NCBI RefSeq assembly: GCF_029227915.1
Contig: NC_079886.1
Coordinates: 28,002,501 to 28,066,500 of the forward strand
Origin: Hydractinia symbiolongicarpus
Taxonomy: Eukaryota; Cnidaria; Hydrozoa; Anthoathecata; Hydractiniidae
Direction of reading: 5' to 3'
DNA length: 64,000 nucleotides
Shown: in pieces, positions 21,901-34,807 of the stretch
Numbering within the stretch: the stretch's first letter is position 1
Layout of the letters: every line of letters starts with the position of its first letter
Notes under the pieces: generated by a model
Databases searched by the model: none
Told to the model about the DNA's origin: nothing
Seen by the model: only the letters and a program-made list of their open reading frames with translations
Position numbers and translations under genes: made by a program

Positions 21901-24900
21901 CGTATAGTCAAAAGTATACAAAAAAAAGTACCCAGGGAGTAAACTCATTTCCCGAACAATTTTTCAAATCATTTTTCCACCACTAAAACGCATAAGACTT
22001 GTAGTTTTCAAAACTGATTTCATTTTTGATGAGGCAATGAATAAAAGGAGTTTAATCTCCGGCAAACGAAAACCCGCGATTTACCCTAAATCCCGGAACC
22101 GGCCGGTATAGTCGAATGTATACAAAGAAAGTACGCAGGGAATAAACTCATTTCCCGAACAATTCTTTAAATTATATTTTCACCACTAAAACGCATGAGT
22201 GTTGTAGTTTTCAAAAATGATTTCATTTTTGATGAGACGCTGAATAAAAGAAGTTTAATCGCCGGCAAACGAAAACCCGCGATTTCCCGTAAATCCCGGG
22301 CTTGGCCCGTATAGTCGAATGTATACAAAGAAAGTACCCAGGGAGTAAACTCATTTCCCGAACGATTTTTAAATTATTTTTTTACCACTAAGACGCATGA
22401 GACTTGTAGTTTTCAATTATGATTTCATTTTTGATGAGACGCTGAATAAAAGGAGTTTAATCGCCGGCAAACGAAAACCCGCGATTTTCCGTAAATCCCG
22501 GGCTTGGCCCGTATAGTCGAATGTATACAAAGAAAGTACCCAGGGAGTAAACTCATTTCCCGAACAATTTTTTAAATTATTTTTTTACCACTAAGACGCA
22601 TGGGACTTGTAGTTTTCAAATATGATTTCATTTTTGATGAGACGCTGAATAAAAGGAGTTTAATCGCCGGCAAACGAAAACCCGCGATTTCCCGTAAATG
22701 CCGGCCTCGGCCCGTATAGTCAAAAGTATACAAAGAAAGTACCCAGGGAGTAAACTCATTTCCCGAACGATTCTTTAAATCATTTTTCCACCACTAAAAC
22801 GCATAAGACTTGTAGTTTTGAAAACTGATTTCATTTTTGATGAGACGATGAATAAAAGGAGTTTAATCTCCGGCAAACGAAAACCAGCGATTTACCCTAA
22901 ATCCCAGAACCGGCCGGTATAGTTGAATGTATACAAAGAAAGTACGCAGGGAATAAACTCATTTCCCGAACGATTCTTTAAATTATATTTTCACCACTAA
23001 AACGCATGAGTCTTGTAGTTTTCAAATATGATTTCATTTTTGATGAGACGCTGAATAAAAGGAGTTTAATCGCCGGCAAACGAAAACCCGCGATATCCCG
23101 TAAATCCCGGCCTCGGCCCGTATAGTCAAAAGTATACAAAGAAAGTACCCAGGGAGTAAACTCATTTCCCGAACGATTCTTTAAATCATTTTTCCACCAC
23201 TAAAACGCATAAGACTTGTAGTTTTGAAAACTGATTTCATTTTTGATGAGACGATGAATAAAAGGAGTTTAATCTCCGGGACACGAAAACCCGCGATTTA
23301 CCCTAAATCCCAGAACCGGCCAGTATAGTCGAATGTATACAAAGAAAGTACGCAGGGAATAAACTCATTTCCCGAACGATTCTTTAAATTATATTTTCAC
23401 CACTAAAACGCATGAGTCTTGTAGTTTTCAAAAATGATTTCATTTTTGATGAGACGCTGAATAAAAGGAGTTTAATCGCCGGCAAACGAAAACCCGCGAT
23501 TTCCCGTAAATCCCGGACTCGGCCCGTATAGTCAAAAGTATACAAAGAAAGTACCCAGGGAGTAAACTCATTTCCTGAACGATTTTATAAATCATTTTTC
23601 CACCACTAAAACGCATAAGACTTGTAGTTTTCAAAACTGATTTCATTTTTGATGAGACGATGAATAAAAGGAGTTTAATCTCCGGCAAACGAAAACCCGC
23701 GATTTACCCTAAATCCCGGAACCGGCCGGTATAGTCGAATGTATACAAAGAAAGTACGCAGGAAATAAACTATTTTCCCGAACGATTCTTTAAATTATAT
23801 TTTCACCACTAAAACGCATGAGTGTTGTAGTTTTCAAAAATGATTTCATTTTTGATGAGACGCTGAATAAAAGAAGTTTAATCGCCGGCAAACGAAAACC
23901 CGCGATTTCCCGTAAATCCCGGGCTTGGCCCGTATAGTTGAATGTATACAAAGAAAGTACCCAGGGAGTAAACTCATTTCCCGAACGATTTTTAAATTAT
24001 TTTTTTACCACTAAGACGCATGAGACTTGTAGTTTTCAAATATGATTTCATTTTTGATGAGACGCTGAATAAAAGGAGTTTAATCGCCGGCAAACGAAAA
24101 CCCGCGATTTCCCGTAAATCCCGGGCTTGGCCCGTATAGTCGAATGTATACAAAGGAAGTACCCAGGGAGTAAACTCATTTCCCGAACGATTTTTAAACT
24201 ATTTTTTTACCACTAAGACGCATGAGACTTGTAGTTTTCAAATATGATTTCATTTTTGATGAGACGCTGAATAAAAGGAGTTTAATCGCCGGCAAACGAA
24301 AACCCGCGATTTCCCGTAAATCCCGGGCTTGGCCCGTATAGTCGAATGTATACAAAGAAAGTACCCAGGGATTAAACTCATTTCCCGAACAATTTTTTAA
24401 AATAATTTTTTACCACTAAGACGCATGAGACTTGTAGTTTTCAAAACTGATTTCATTTTTGATGAGACGCTGAATAAAAGGAGTTTAATCGCCGGCAAAC
24501 GAAAACCCGCGCTTTCCCGTATATCCCGGACTCGGCCCGTATAGTCGAATGTATACAAAGAAAGTACCCAGGGAGTAAACTCATTTTCCGAACGGTTTTT
24601 TAAATTATTTTTTCACCACTAAAACGCATGAGACTTGTAGTTTTCAAAAATGATTTCATTTTTGATGAGACGCTGAATAAAAGGAGTTTAATCGCCGGCA
24701 AACAAAAACCCGGGAGTTCCCGTAAATCCCGGGCTTGACCCGTATAGTCGAATGTATAGAAAGAAAGTAAACTGGGAGTAAACTCATTTCCCGAACGATT
24801 TTTTAAATTAATTTTTTACCACTAAATCGCATAAGACTTGTAGTTTTCAAAAACGATTTCATTCTTGATGAGACGCTGAATAAAGGGAGTTTAATCTCCG

Positions 24901-27900
24901 GCAAACGAAAACCCGCGATTTCCCGTAAATCCAAGACTCGGCCCGTATAGTCAAATGTATACAAAGAAAGTACGCAGGGAGTAAACTCATTTCCCGAACG
25001 ATTCTTTAAATTATTTTTCACCACTAAAACGCATGAGACTTGTAGTTTTTAAAAATAATTTCATTTTTGATGAGACGCTGAATAAAAGAAGTTTAATCGC
25101 CGGCAAACGAAAACCCGCGATTTCCCGTAAATCCCGGGCTTGGCCCGTATAGTCGAATGTATACAAAGAAAGTACCCAGGGAGTAAACTCATTTCCCGAA
25201 CGATTTTTTAAATTATTTTTTTACCACTAAGACGCATGAGACTTGTAGTTTTCAAATATGATTTCATTTTTGATGAGACGCTGAATAAAAGGAGTTTAAT
25301 CGCCGGCAAACGAAAACCCGCGATTTCCCGTAAATCCCGGACTCGGCCCGTATAGTCAAAAGTATACAAAGAAAGTACCCAGGGAGTAAACTCATTTCCC
25401 GAACGATTCTTTAAATCATTTTTCCACCACTAAAACGCATAAGACTCGTAGTTTTCAAAACTGATTTCATTTTTGATGAGACGATGAATAAAAGGAGTTT
25501 AATCTCCGGCAAACGAAAACCCGCGATTTACCCTAAATCCCGGAACCGGCCGGTATAGTCGAATGTATACAAAGAAAGTACGCAGGGAATAAACTCATTT
25601 CCCGAACGATTCTTTAAATTATATTTTCACCACTAAAACGCATGAGTGTTGTAGTTTTCAAAAATGATTTCATTTTTGATGAGACGCTGAATAAAAGAAG
25701 TTTAATCGCCGGCAAACGAAAACCCGCGATTTGCCGTAAGTCCCGGGCTTGGCCCGTATAGTCGAATGTATACAAAGAAAGTACGCAGGGAGTAAACTCA
25801 TTTCCCGAACGATTCTTTAAATTATATTTTCACCACTAAAACGCATGACACTTGTAGTTTTCAAAAATGATTTCATTTTTGATGAGACGCTGAATATAAG
25901 AAGTTTAATCGCCGGCAAACGAAAACCCGCGATTTCCCGTAAATCCCGGACTCGGCCCGTATAGTCCAAAGTATACAAAGAAAGTACCCAGGGAGTAAAC
26001 TCATTTCCCGAACGATTCTTTAAATCATTTTTCCACCACTAAAACGCATAAGACTTGTAGTTTTCAAAACTGATTTCATTTTTGATGAGACGATGAATAA
26101 AAGGAGTTTAATCTCCGGCAAACGAAAACCCGCGATTTACCCTAAACCCCGGAACCGGCCGGTATAGTCGAATGTATACAAAGAAAGTACGCAGGGAATA
26201 AACTCATTTCCCGAACGATTCTTTAAATTATATTTTCACCACTAAAACGCATGAGTGTTGTAGTTTTCAAAAATGATTTCATTTTTGATGAGACGCTGAA
26301 TAAAAGAAGTTTAATCGCCGGCAAACGAAAACCCGCGATTTCCCGTAAATCCCGGGCTTTGCCCGTATAGTCGAATGTATACAAAGAAAGTACCCAGGGA
26401 GTAAACTCATTTCCCGAACGATTTTTAAATTATTTTTTTACCACTAAGACGCATGAGACTTGTAGTTTTCAAATATGATTTCATTTTTGATGAGACGCTG
26501 AATAAAAGGAGTTTAATCGCCGGCAAACGAAAACCCGCGATTTCCCGTAAATCCCGGGCTTGGCCCGTATAGTCGAATGTATACAAAGAAAGTACCCAGG
26601 GAGTAAACTCATTTCCCGAACAATTTTTTAAATTATTTTTTTACCACTAAGACGCATGAGACTTGTAGTTTTCAAATATGATTTCATTTTTGATGAGACG
26701 CTGAATAAAAGGAGTTTAATCGCCGGCAAACGAAAACCCGCGATTTCCCGTAAATCCCGGACTCGGCCCGTATAGTCAAAAGTATACAAAGAAAGTACCC
26801 AGGGAGTAAACTCATTTCCCGAACGATTCTTTAAATCATTTTTCCACCACTAAAACGCATAAGACTTGTAGTTTTGAAAACTGATTTCATTTTTGATGAG
26901 ACGATGAATAAAAGGAGTTTAATCTCCGGTAAACGAAAACCCGCGATTTACCCTAAATCCCAGAACCGGCCGGTATAGTCGAATGTATAAAAAAGAAAGT
27001 ACGCAGGGAATAAACTCATTTCCCGAACGATTCTTTAAATTATATTTTCACCACTAAAACGCATGAGTCTTGTAGTTTTCAAAAATGATTTCATTTTTGA
27101 TGAGACGCTGAATAAAAGGAGTTTAATCGCCGGCAAACGAAAACCCGCGATTTCCCGTAAATCCCGGACTCGGCCCGTATAGTCAAAAGTATACAAAGAA
27201 AGTACCCAGGGAGTAAACTCATTTCCCGAACAATTTTTTAAATCATTTTTCCACCACTAAAACGCATAAGACTTGTAGTTTTCAAAACTGATTTCATTTT
27301 TGATGAGGCAATGAATAAAAGGAGTTTAATCTCCGGCAAACGAAAACCCGCGATTTACCCTAAATCCCGGAACCGGCCGGTATAGTCGAATGTATACAAA
27401 GAAAGTACGCAGGGAATAAACTCATTTCCCGAACAATTCTTTAAATTATATTTTCACCACTAAAACGCATGAGTGTTGTAGTTTTCAAAAATGATTTCAT
27501 TTTTGATGAGACGCTGAATAAAAGAAGTTTAATCGCCGGCAAACGAAAACCCGCGATTTCCCGTAAATCCCGGGCTTGGCCCGTATAGTCGAATGTATAC
27601 AAAGAAAGTACCCAGGGAGTAAACTCATTTCCCGAACGATTTTTAAATTATTTTTTTACCACTAAGACGCATGAGACTTGTAGTTTTCAAATATGATTTC
27701 ATTTTTGATGAGACGCTGAATAAAAGGAGTTTAATCGCCGGCAAACGAAAACCCGCGATTTCCCGTAAATCCCGGGCTTGGCCCGTATAGTCGAATGTAT
27801 ACAAAGAAAGTACCCAGGGAGTAAACTCATTTCCCGAACAATTTTTTAAATTATTTTTTTACCACTAAGACGCATGGGACTTGTAGTTTTCAAATATGAT

Positions 27901-29700
27901 TTCATTTTTGATGAGACGCTGAATAAAAGGAGTTTAATCACCGGCAAACGAAAACCCGCGATTTCCCGTAAATCCCGGCCTCGGCCCGTATAGTCAAAAG
28001 TATACAAAGAAAGTACCCAGGGAGTAAACTCATTTCCCGAACGATTCTTTAAATCATTTTTCCACCACTAAAACGCATAAGACTTGTAGTTTTGAAAACT
28101 GATTTCATTTTTGATGAGACGATGAATAAAAGGAGTTTAATCTCCGGCAAACGAAAACCCGCGATTTACCCTAAATCCCAGAACCGGCCGGTATAGTCGA
28201 ATGTATACAAAGAAAGTACGCAGGGAATAAACTCATTTCCCGAACGATTCTTTAAATTATATTTTCACCACTAAAACGCATGAGTCTTGTAGTTTTCAAA
28301 TATGATTTCATTTTTGATGAGACGCTGAATAAAAGGAGTTTAATCGCCGGCAAACGAAAACCCGCGATTTCCCGTAAATCCCGGCCTCGGCCCGTATAGT
28401 CAAAAGTATACAAAGAAAGTACCCAGGGAGTAAACTCATTTCCCGAACGATTCTTTAAATCATTTTTCCACCACTAAAACGCATAAGACTTGTAGTTTTG
28501 AAAACTGATTTCATTTTTGATGAGACGATGAATAAAAGGAGTTTAATCTCCGGCAAACGAAAACCCGCGATTTACCCTAAATCCCAGAACTGGCCGGTAT
28601 AGTCGAATGTATACAAAGAAAGTACGCAGTGAATAAACTCATTTCCCGAACGATTCTTTAAATTATATTTTCACCACTAAAACGCATGAGTCTTGTAGTT
28701 TTCAAAAATGATTTCATTTTTGATGAGACGCTGAATAAAAGGAGTTTAATCGCCGGCAAACGAAAACCCGCGATTTCCCGTAAATCCCGGACTCGGCCCG
28801 TATAGTCAAAAGTATACAAAGAAAGTACCCAGGGAGTAAACTCATTTCCCGAACGATTTTATAAATCATTTTTCCACCACTAAAACGCATAAGACTTGTA
28901 GTTTTCAAAACTGATTTCATTTTTGATGAGACGATGAATAAAAGGAGTTTAATCTCCGGCAAACGAAAACCCGCGATTTACCCTAAATCCCGAAACCGGC
29001 CGGTATAGTCGAATGTATACAAAGAAAGTACGCAGGAAATAAATTATTTTCCCGAACGATTCTTTAAATTATATTTTCACCACTAAAACGCATGAGTGTT
29101 GTAGTTTTCAAAAATGATTTCATTTTTGATGAGACGCTGAATAAAAGAAGTTTAATCGCCGGCAAACGAAAACCCGCGATTTCCCGTAAATCCCGGGCTT
29201 GGCCCGTATAGTTGAATGTATACAAAGAAAGTACCCAGGGAGTAAACTCATTTCCCGAACGATTTTTAAATTATTTTTTTACCACTAAGACGCATGAGAC
29301 TTGTAGTTTTCAAATATGATTTCATTTTTGATGAGACGCTGAATAAAAGGAGTTTAATCGCCGGCAAACGAAAACCCGCGATTTCCCGTAAATCCCGGGC
29401 TTGGCCCGTATAGTCGAATGTATACAAAGGAAGTACCCAGGGAGTAAACTCATTTCCCCAACGATTTTTAAACTATTTTTTTACCACTAAGACGCATGAG
29501 ACTTGTAGTTTTCAAATATGATTTCATTTTTGATGAGACGCTGAATAAAAGGAGTTTAATCGCCGGCAAACGAAAACCCGCGATTTCCCGTAAATCCCGG
29601 GCTTGGCCCGTATAGTCGAATGTATACAAAGAAAGTACCCAGGGAGTAAACTCATTTCCCGAACAATTTTTTAAAATAATGTTTTACCACTAAGACGCAT
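18921..29700 (+). repeat. Long higher-order repeat, about 26 monomers (5274 bp), two copies
   Basis: Rare variants recur at fixed spacing. The GAGGCAATGAATAAAAGG monomer is at 22031 and 27305. A GATTTTATAAATC-containing dimer starts at 23440 and 28714. A GAATATAAGAAG monomer is at 20011 and about 25892, 5881 bp apart. The extra 608 bp (three monomers) in the first copy comes from a local three-monomer gain around 20.1-20.8 kb. Outer boundaries are approximate. Confidence 0.75.
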
Positions 29701-32700
29701 GAGACTTGTAGTTTTCAAATATGATTTTATTTTTGATGAGACGCTGAATAAATGGAGTTTAATCGCCGGCAAACGAAAACCCGCGATTTCCCGTAAATCC
29801 CGGACTCGGCCCGTATAGTCAAAAGTATACAAAGAAAGTACCCAGGGAGTAAACTCATTTCCCGAACGATTCTTTAAATCATTTTTCCACCACTAAAACG
29901 CATAAGACTTGTAGTTTTGAAAACTGATTTCATTTTTGATGAGACGATGAATAAAAGGAGTTTAATCTCCGGCAAACGAAAACCCGCGATTTACCCTAAA
30001 TCCCAGAACCGGCCGGTATAGTCGAATGTATACAAAGAAAGTACGCAGGGAATAAACTCATTTCCCGAACGATTCTTTAAATTATATTTTCACCACTAAA
30101 ACGCATGAGTCTTGTAGTTTTCAAAAATGATTTCATTTTTGATGAGACGCTGAATAAAAGGAGTTTAATCGCCGGCAAACGAAAACCCGCGATTTCCCGT
30201 AAATCCCGGACTCGGCCCGTATAGTCAAAAGTTTACAAAGAAAGTACCCAGGGAGTAAACTCATTTCCCGAACGATTTTTTAAATCATTTTTCCACCACT
30301 AAAACGCATAAGACTTGTAGTTTTCAAAACTGATTTCATTTTTGATGAGACGATGAATAAAAGGAGTTTAATCTCCGGCAAACGAAAACCCGCGATTTAC
30401 CCTAAATCCCGGAACCGGCCGGTATAGTCGAATGTATACAAAGAAAGTACGCAGGGAATAAACTCATTTCCCGAACGATTCTTTAAATTATATTTTCACC
30501 ACTAAAACGCATGAGTGTTGTAGTTTTCAAAAATGATTTCATTTTTGATGAGACGATGAATAAAAGGAGTTTAATCGCCGGCCAACGAAAACCCGCGATT
30601 TACCCTAAATCCCGGAACCGGCCGGTATAGTCAAATGTATACAAAGAAAGTACGCAGGGAGTAAACTCATTTCCCGAACGATTTTTTAAATTATTTTTTT
30701 ACCACTAAGACGCATGAGACTTGTAGTTTTCAAATATGATTTCATTTTTGATGAAACGCTGAATAAAAGGAGTTTAATCGCCGGCCAACGAAAACCCGCG
30801 ATTTCCCGTAAATCCCGGACTCGGCCCGTATAGTCAAAAGTATACAAAGAAAGTACCCAGGGAGTAAACTCATTTCCCGAACGATTCTTTAAATCATTTT
30901 TCCACCACTAAAACGCATAAGACTTGTAGTTTTGAAAACTGATTTCATTTTTGATGAGACGATGAATAAAAGGAGTTTAATCTCCTGCAAACGAAAACCC
31001 GCGATTTACCCTAAATCCCGGAACCGGCCGGTATAGTCGAATGTATACAAAGAAAGTACGCAGGGAATAAACTCATTTCCCGAACGATTCTTTAAATCAT
31101 TTTTCCACCACTAAAACGCATAAGACTTGTAGTTTTGAAAACTGATTTCATTTTTGATGAGACGATGAATAAAAGGAGTTTAATCTCCGGCAAACGAAAA
31201 CCCGCGATTTACCCTAAATCCCAGAACCGGCCGGTATAGTCGAATGTATACAAAGAAAGTACGCAGGGAATAAACTCATTTCCCGAACGATTCTTTAAAT
31301 TATATTTTCACCACTAAAACGCATGAGTCTTGTAGTTTTTAAAAATGATTTCATTTTTGATGAGACGCTGAATAAAAGGAGTTTAATCGCCGGCAAACGA
31401 AAACCCGCGATTTCCCGTAAATCCCGGACTCGGCCCGTATAGTCAAACGTATACAAAGAAAGTACCCAGGGAGTAAACTCATTTCCCGAACGATTTTTTA
31501 AATCATTTTTCCACCACTAAAACGCATAAGACTTGTAGTTTTCAAAACTGATTTCATTTTTGATGAGACGATGAATAAAAGGAGTTTAATCTCCGGCAAA
31601 CGAAAACCCGCGATTTACCCTAAATCCCAGAACCGGCCGGTATAGTCGAATGTATACAAAGAAAGTACGCAGGGAATAAACTCATTTCCCGAACGATTCT
31701 TTAAATTATATTTTCACCACTAAAACGCATGAGTCTTGTAGTTTTCAAAAATGATTTCATTTTTGATGAGACGCTGAATAAAAGGAGTTTAATCGCCGGC
31801 AAACGAAAACCCGCGATTTCCCGTAAATCCCGGACTCGGCCCGTATAGTCAAAAGTATACAAAGAAAGTACCCAGGGAGTAAACTCATTTCCCGAACGAT
31901 TTTATAAATCATTTTTCCACCACTAAAACGCATAAGACTTGTAGTTTTCAAAACTGATTTCATTTTTGATGAGACGATGAATAAAAGGAGTTTAATCTCC
32001 GGCAAACGAAAACCCGCGATTTACCCTAAATCCCGGAACCGGCCGGTATAGTCGAATGTATACAAAGAAAGTACGCAGGAAATAAATTATTTTCCCGAAC
32101 GATTCTTTAAATTATATTTTCACCACTAAAACGCATGAGTGTTGTAGTTTTCAAAAATGATTTCATTTTTGATGAGACGCTGAATAAAAGAAGTTTAATC
32201 GCCGGCAAACGAAAACCCGCGATTTCCCGTAAATCCCGGGCTTGGCCCGTATAGTTGAATGTATACAAAGAAAGTACCCAGGGAGTAAACTCATTTCCCG
32301 AACGATTTTTAAATTATTTTTTTACCACTAAGACGCATGAGACTTGTAGTTTTCAAATATGATTTCATTTTTGATGAGACGCTGAATAAAAGGAGTTTAA
32401 TCGCCGGCAAACGAAAACCCGCGATTTCCCGTAAATCCCGGGCTTGGCCCGTATAGTCGAATGTATACAAAGGAAGTACCCAGGGAGTAAACTCATTTCC
32501 CCAACGATTTTTAAACTATTTTTTTACCACTAAGACGCATGAGACTTGTAATTTTCAAATATGATTTCATTTTTGATGAGACGCTGAATAAAAGGAGTTT
32601 AATCGCCGGCAAACGAAAACCCGCGATTTCCCGTAAATCCCGGGCTTGGCCCGTATAGTCGAATGTATACAAAGAAAGTACCCAGGGAGTAAACTCATTT

Positions 32701-34807
32701 CCCGAACAATTTTTTAAAATAATGTTTTACCACTAAGACGCATGAGACTTGTAGTTTTCAAATATGATTTTATTTTTGATGAGACGCTGAATAAATGGAG
32801 TTTAATCGCCGGCAAACGAAAACCCGCGATTTCCCGTAAATCCCGGACTCGGCCCGTATAGTCAAAAGTATACAAAGAAAGTACCCAGGGAGTAAACTCA
32901 TTTCCCGAACGATTCTTTAAATCATTTTTCCACCACTAAAACGCATAAGACTTGTAGTTTTGAAAACTGATTTCATTTTTGATGAGACGATGAATAAAAG
33001 GAGTTTAATCTCCGGCAAACGAAAACCCGCGATTTACCCTAAATCCCAGAACCGGCCGGTATAGTCGAATGTATACAAAGAAAGTACGCAGGGAATAAAC
33101 TCATTTCCCGAACGATTCTTTAAATTATATTTTCACCACTAAAACGCATGAGTCTTGTAGTTTTCAAAAATGATTTCATTTTTGATGAGACGCTGAATAA
33201 AAGGAGTTTAATCGCCGGCAAACGAAAACCCGCGATTTCCCGTAAATCCCGGACTCGGCCCGTATAGTCAAAAGTTTACAAAGAAAGTACCCAGGGAGTA
33301 AACTCATTTCCCGAACGATTTTTTAAATCATTTTTCCACCACTAAAACGCATAAGACTTGTAGTTTTCAAAACTGATTTCATTTTTGATGAGACGATGAA
33401 TAAAAGGAGTTTAATCTCCGGCAAACGAAAACCCGCGATTTACCCTAAATCCCGGAACCGGCCGGTATAGTCGAATGTATACAAAGAAAGTACGCAGGGA
33501 ATAAACTCATTTCCCGAACGATTCTTTAAATTATATTTTCACCACTAAAACGCATGAGTGTTGTAGTTTTCAAAAATGATTTCATTTTTGATGAGACGAT
33601 GAATAAAAGGAGTTTATTCGCCGGCCAACGAAAACCCGCGATTTACCCTAAATCCCGGAACCGGCCGGTATAGTCAAATGTATACAAAGAAAGTACGCAG
33701 GGAGTAAACTCATTTCCCGAACGATTTTTTAAATTATTTTTTTACCACTAAGACGCATGAGACTTGTAGTTTTCAAATATGATTTCATTTTTGATGAAAC
33801 GCTGAATAAAAGGAGTTTAATCGCCGGCCAACGAAAACCCGCGATTTCCCGTAAATCCCGGACTCGGCCCGTATAGTCAAAAGTATACAAAGAAAGTACC
33901 CAGGGAGTAAACTCATTTCCCGAACGATTCTTTAAATCATTTTTCCACCACTAAAACGCATAAGACTTGTAGTTTTGAAAACTGATTTCATTTTTGATGA
34001 GACGATGAATAAAAGGAGTTTAATCTCCTGCAAACGAAAACCCGCGATTTACCCTAAATCCCGGAACCGGCCGGTATAGTCGAATGTATACAAAGAAAGT
34101 ACGCAGGGAATAAACTCATTTCCCGAACGATTCTTTAAATCATTTTTCCACCACTAAAACGCATAAGACTTGTAGTTTTGAAAACTGATTTCATTTTTGA
34201 TGAGACGATGAATAAAAGGAGTGTAATCTCCGGCAAACGAAAACCCGCGATTTACCCTAAATCCCAGAACCGGCCGGTATAGTCGAATGTATACAAAGAA
34301 AGTACGCAGGGAATAAACTCATTTCCCGAACGATTCTTTAAATTATATTTTCACCACTAAAACGCATGAGTCTTGTAGTTTTTAAAAATGATTTCATTTT
34401 TGATGAGACGCTGAATAAAAGGAGTTTAATCGCCGGCAAACGAAAACCCGCGATTTCCCGTAAATCCCGGACTCGGCCCGTATAGTCAAACGTATACAAA
34501 GAAAGTACCCAGGGAGTAAACTCATTTCCCGAACGATTTTTTAAGTCATTTTTCCACCACTAAAACGCATAAGACTTGTAGTTTTCAAAACTGATTTCAT
34601 TTTTGATGAGACGATGAATAAAAGGAGTTTAATCTCCGGCAAACGAAAACCCGCGATTTACCCTAAATCCCAGAACCGGCCGGTATAGTCGAATGTATAC
34701 AAAGAAAGTACGCAGGGAATAAACTCATTTCCCGAACGATTCTTTAAATTATATTTTCACCACTAAAACGCATGAGTCTTGTAGTTTTCAAAAATGATTT
34801 CATTTTT
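28714..34807 (+). repeat. 15-monomer higher-order repeat, 3043 bp, two copies
   Basis: Pairs of rare variants sit 3043 bp apart. TCTCCTGCAAACG is at 30981 and 34024. AAAATAATGTTTTACC is near 29673 and 32716. The dimer with GATTTTATAAATC is at 28714 and 31757. The LINE copy 6 junction at 34808 falls exactly 3043 bp after its empty counterpart at 31765. Boundaries of the repeat are approximate. Confidence 0.8.
31750..31785 (+). other. Paralogous empty site for LINE copies 6 and 7
   Basis: The left flank of copy 6 (GAGTCTTGTAGTTTTC, then AAAAATGATTTCATTTTT) occurs here followed directly by GATGAGACGCTGAATAAAAGG, the right flank of the element. In the occupied site TTTT (or ATTTT) stands on both sides of the LINE. 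This gives a 4-5 bp target-site duplication; the length is ambiguous because the element ends in A. Confidence 0.8.

Larger units (their letters stand above)
15748..34807 (+). repeat. Satellite array, about 94 monomers, + orientation
   Basis: The segment is 19.06 kb of uninterrupted 203-bp monomers. The left part resembles the array after copy 3. From about 18.7 kb, longer-period order appears, with the same series of variants recurring about 5.27-5.88 kb later and then at 3043 bp. TACCCTAAATCCCGGAACCGG monomers with GCAGGGAATAAAC regularly alternate with ATTTCCCGTAAATCCCG monomers. There is no insertion and no gene. Confidence 0.95.

Noticed and set aside
34772-34807. ATG start of a 193-residue protein preceding the endonuclease fragment
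   Set aside because: The first 12 codons are satellite sequence. The frame is fused by chance to a 5'-truncated LINE, so this is not a real start.
5412-34807. Regular repeats that could suggest a CRISPR array
   Set aside because: The repeats are contiguous 203-bp monomers without unique spacers, and no cas-like gene is present. This is satellite DNA.
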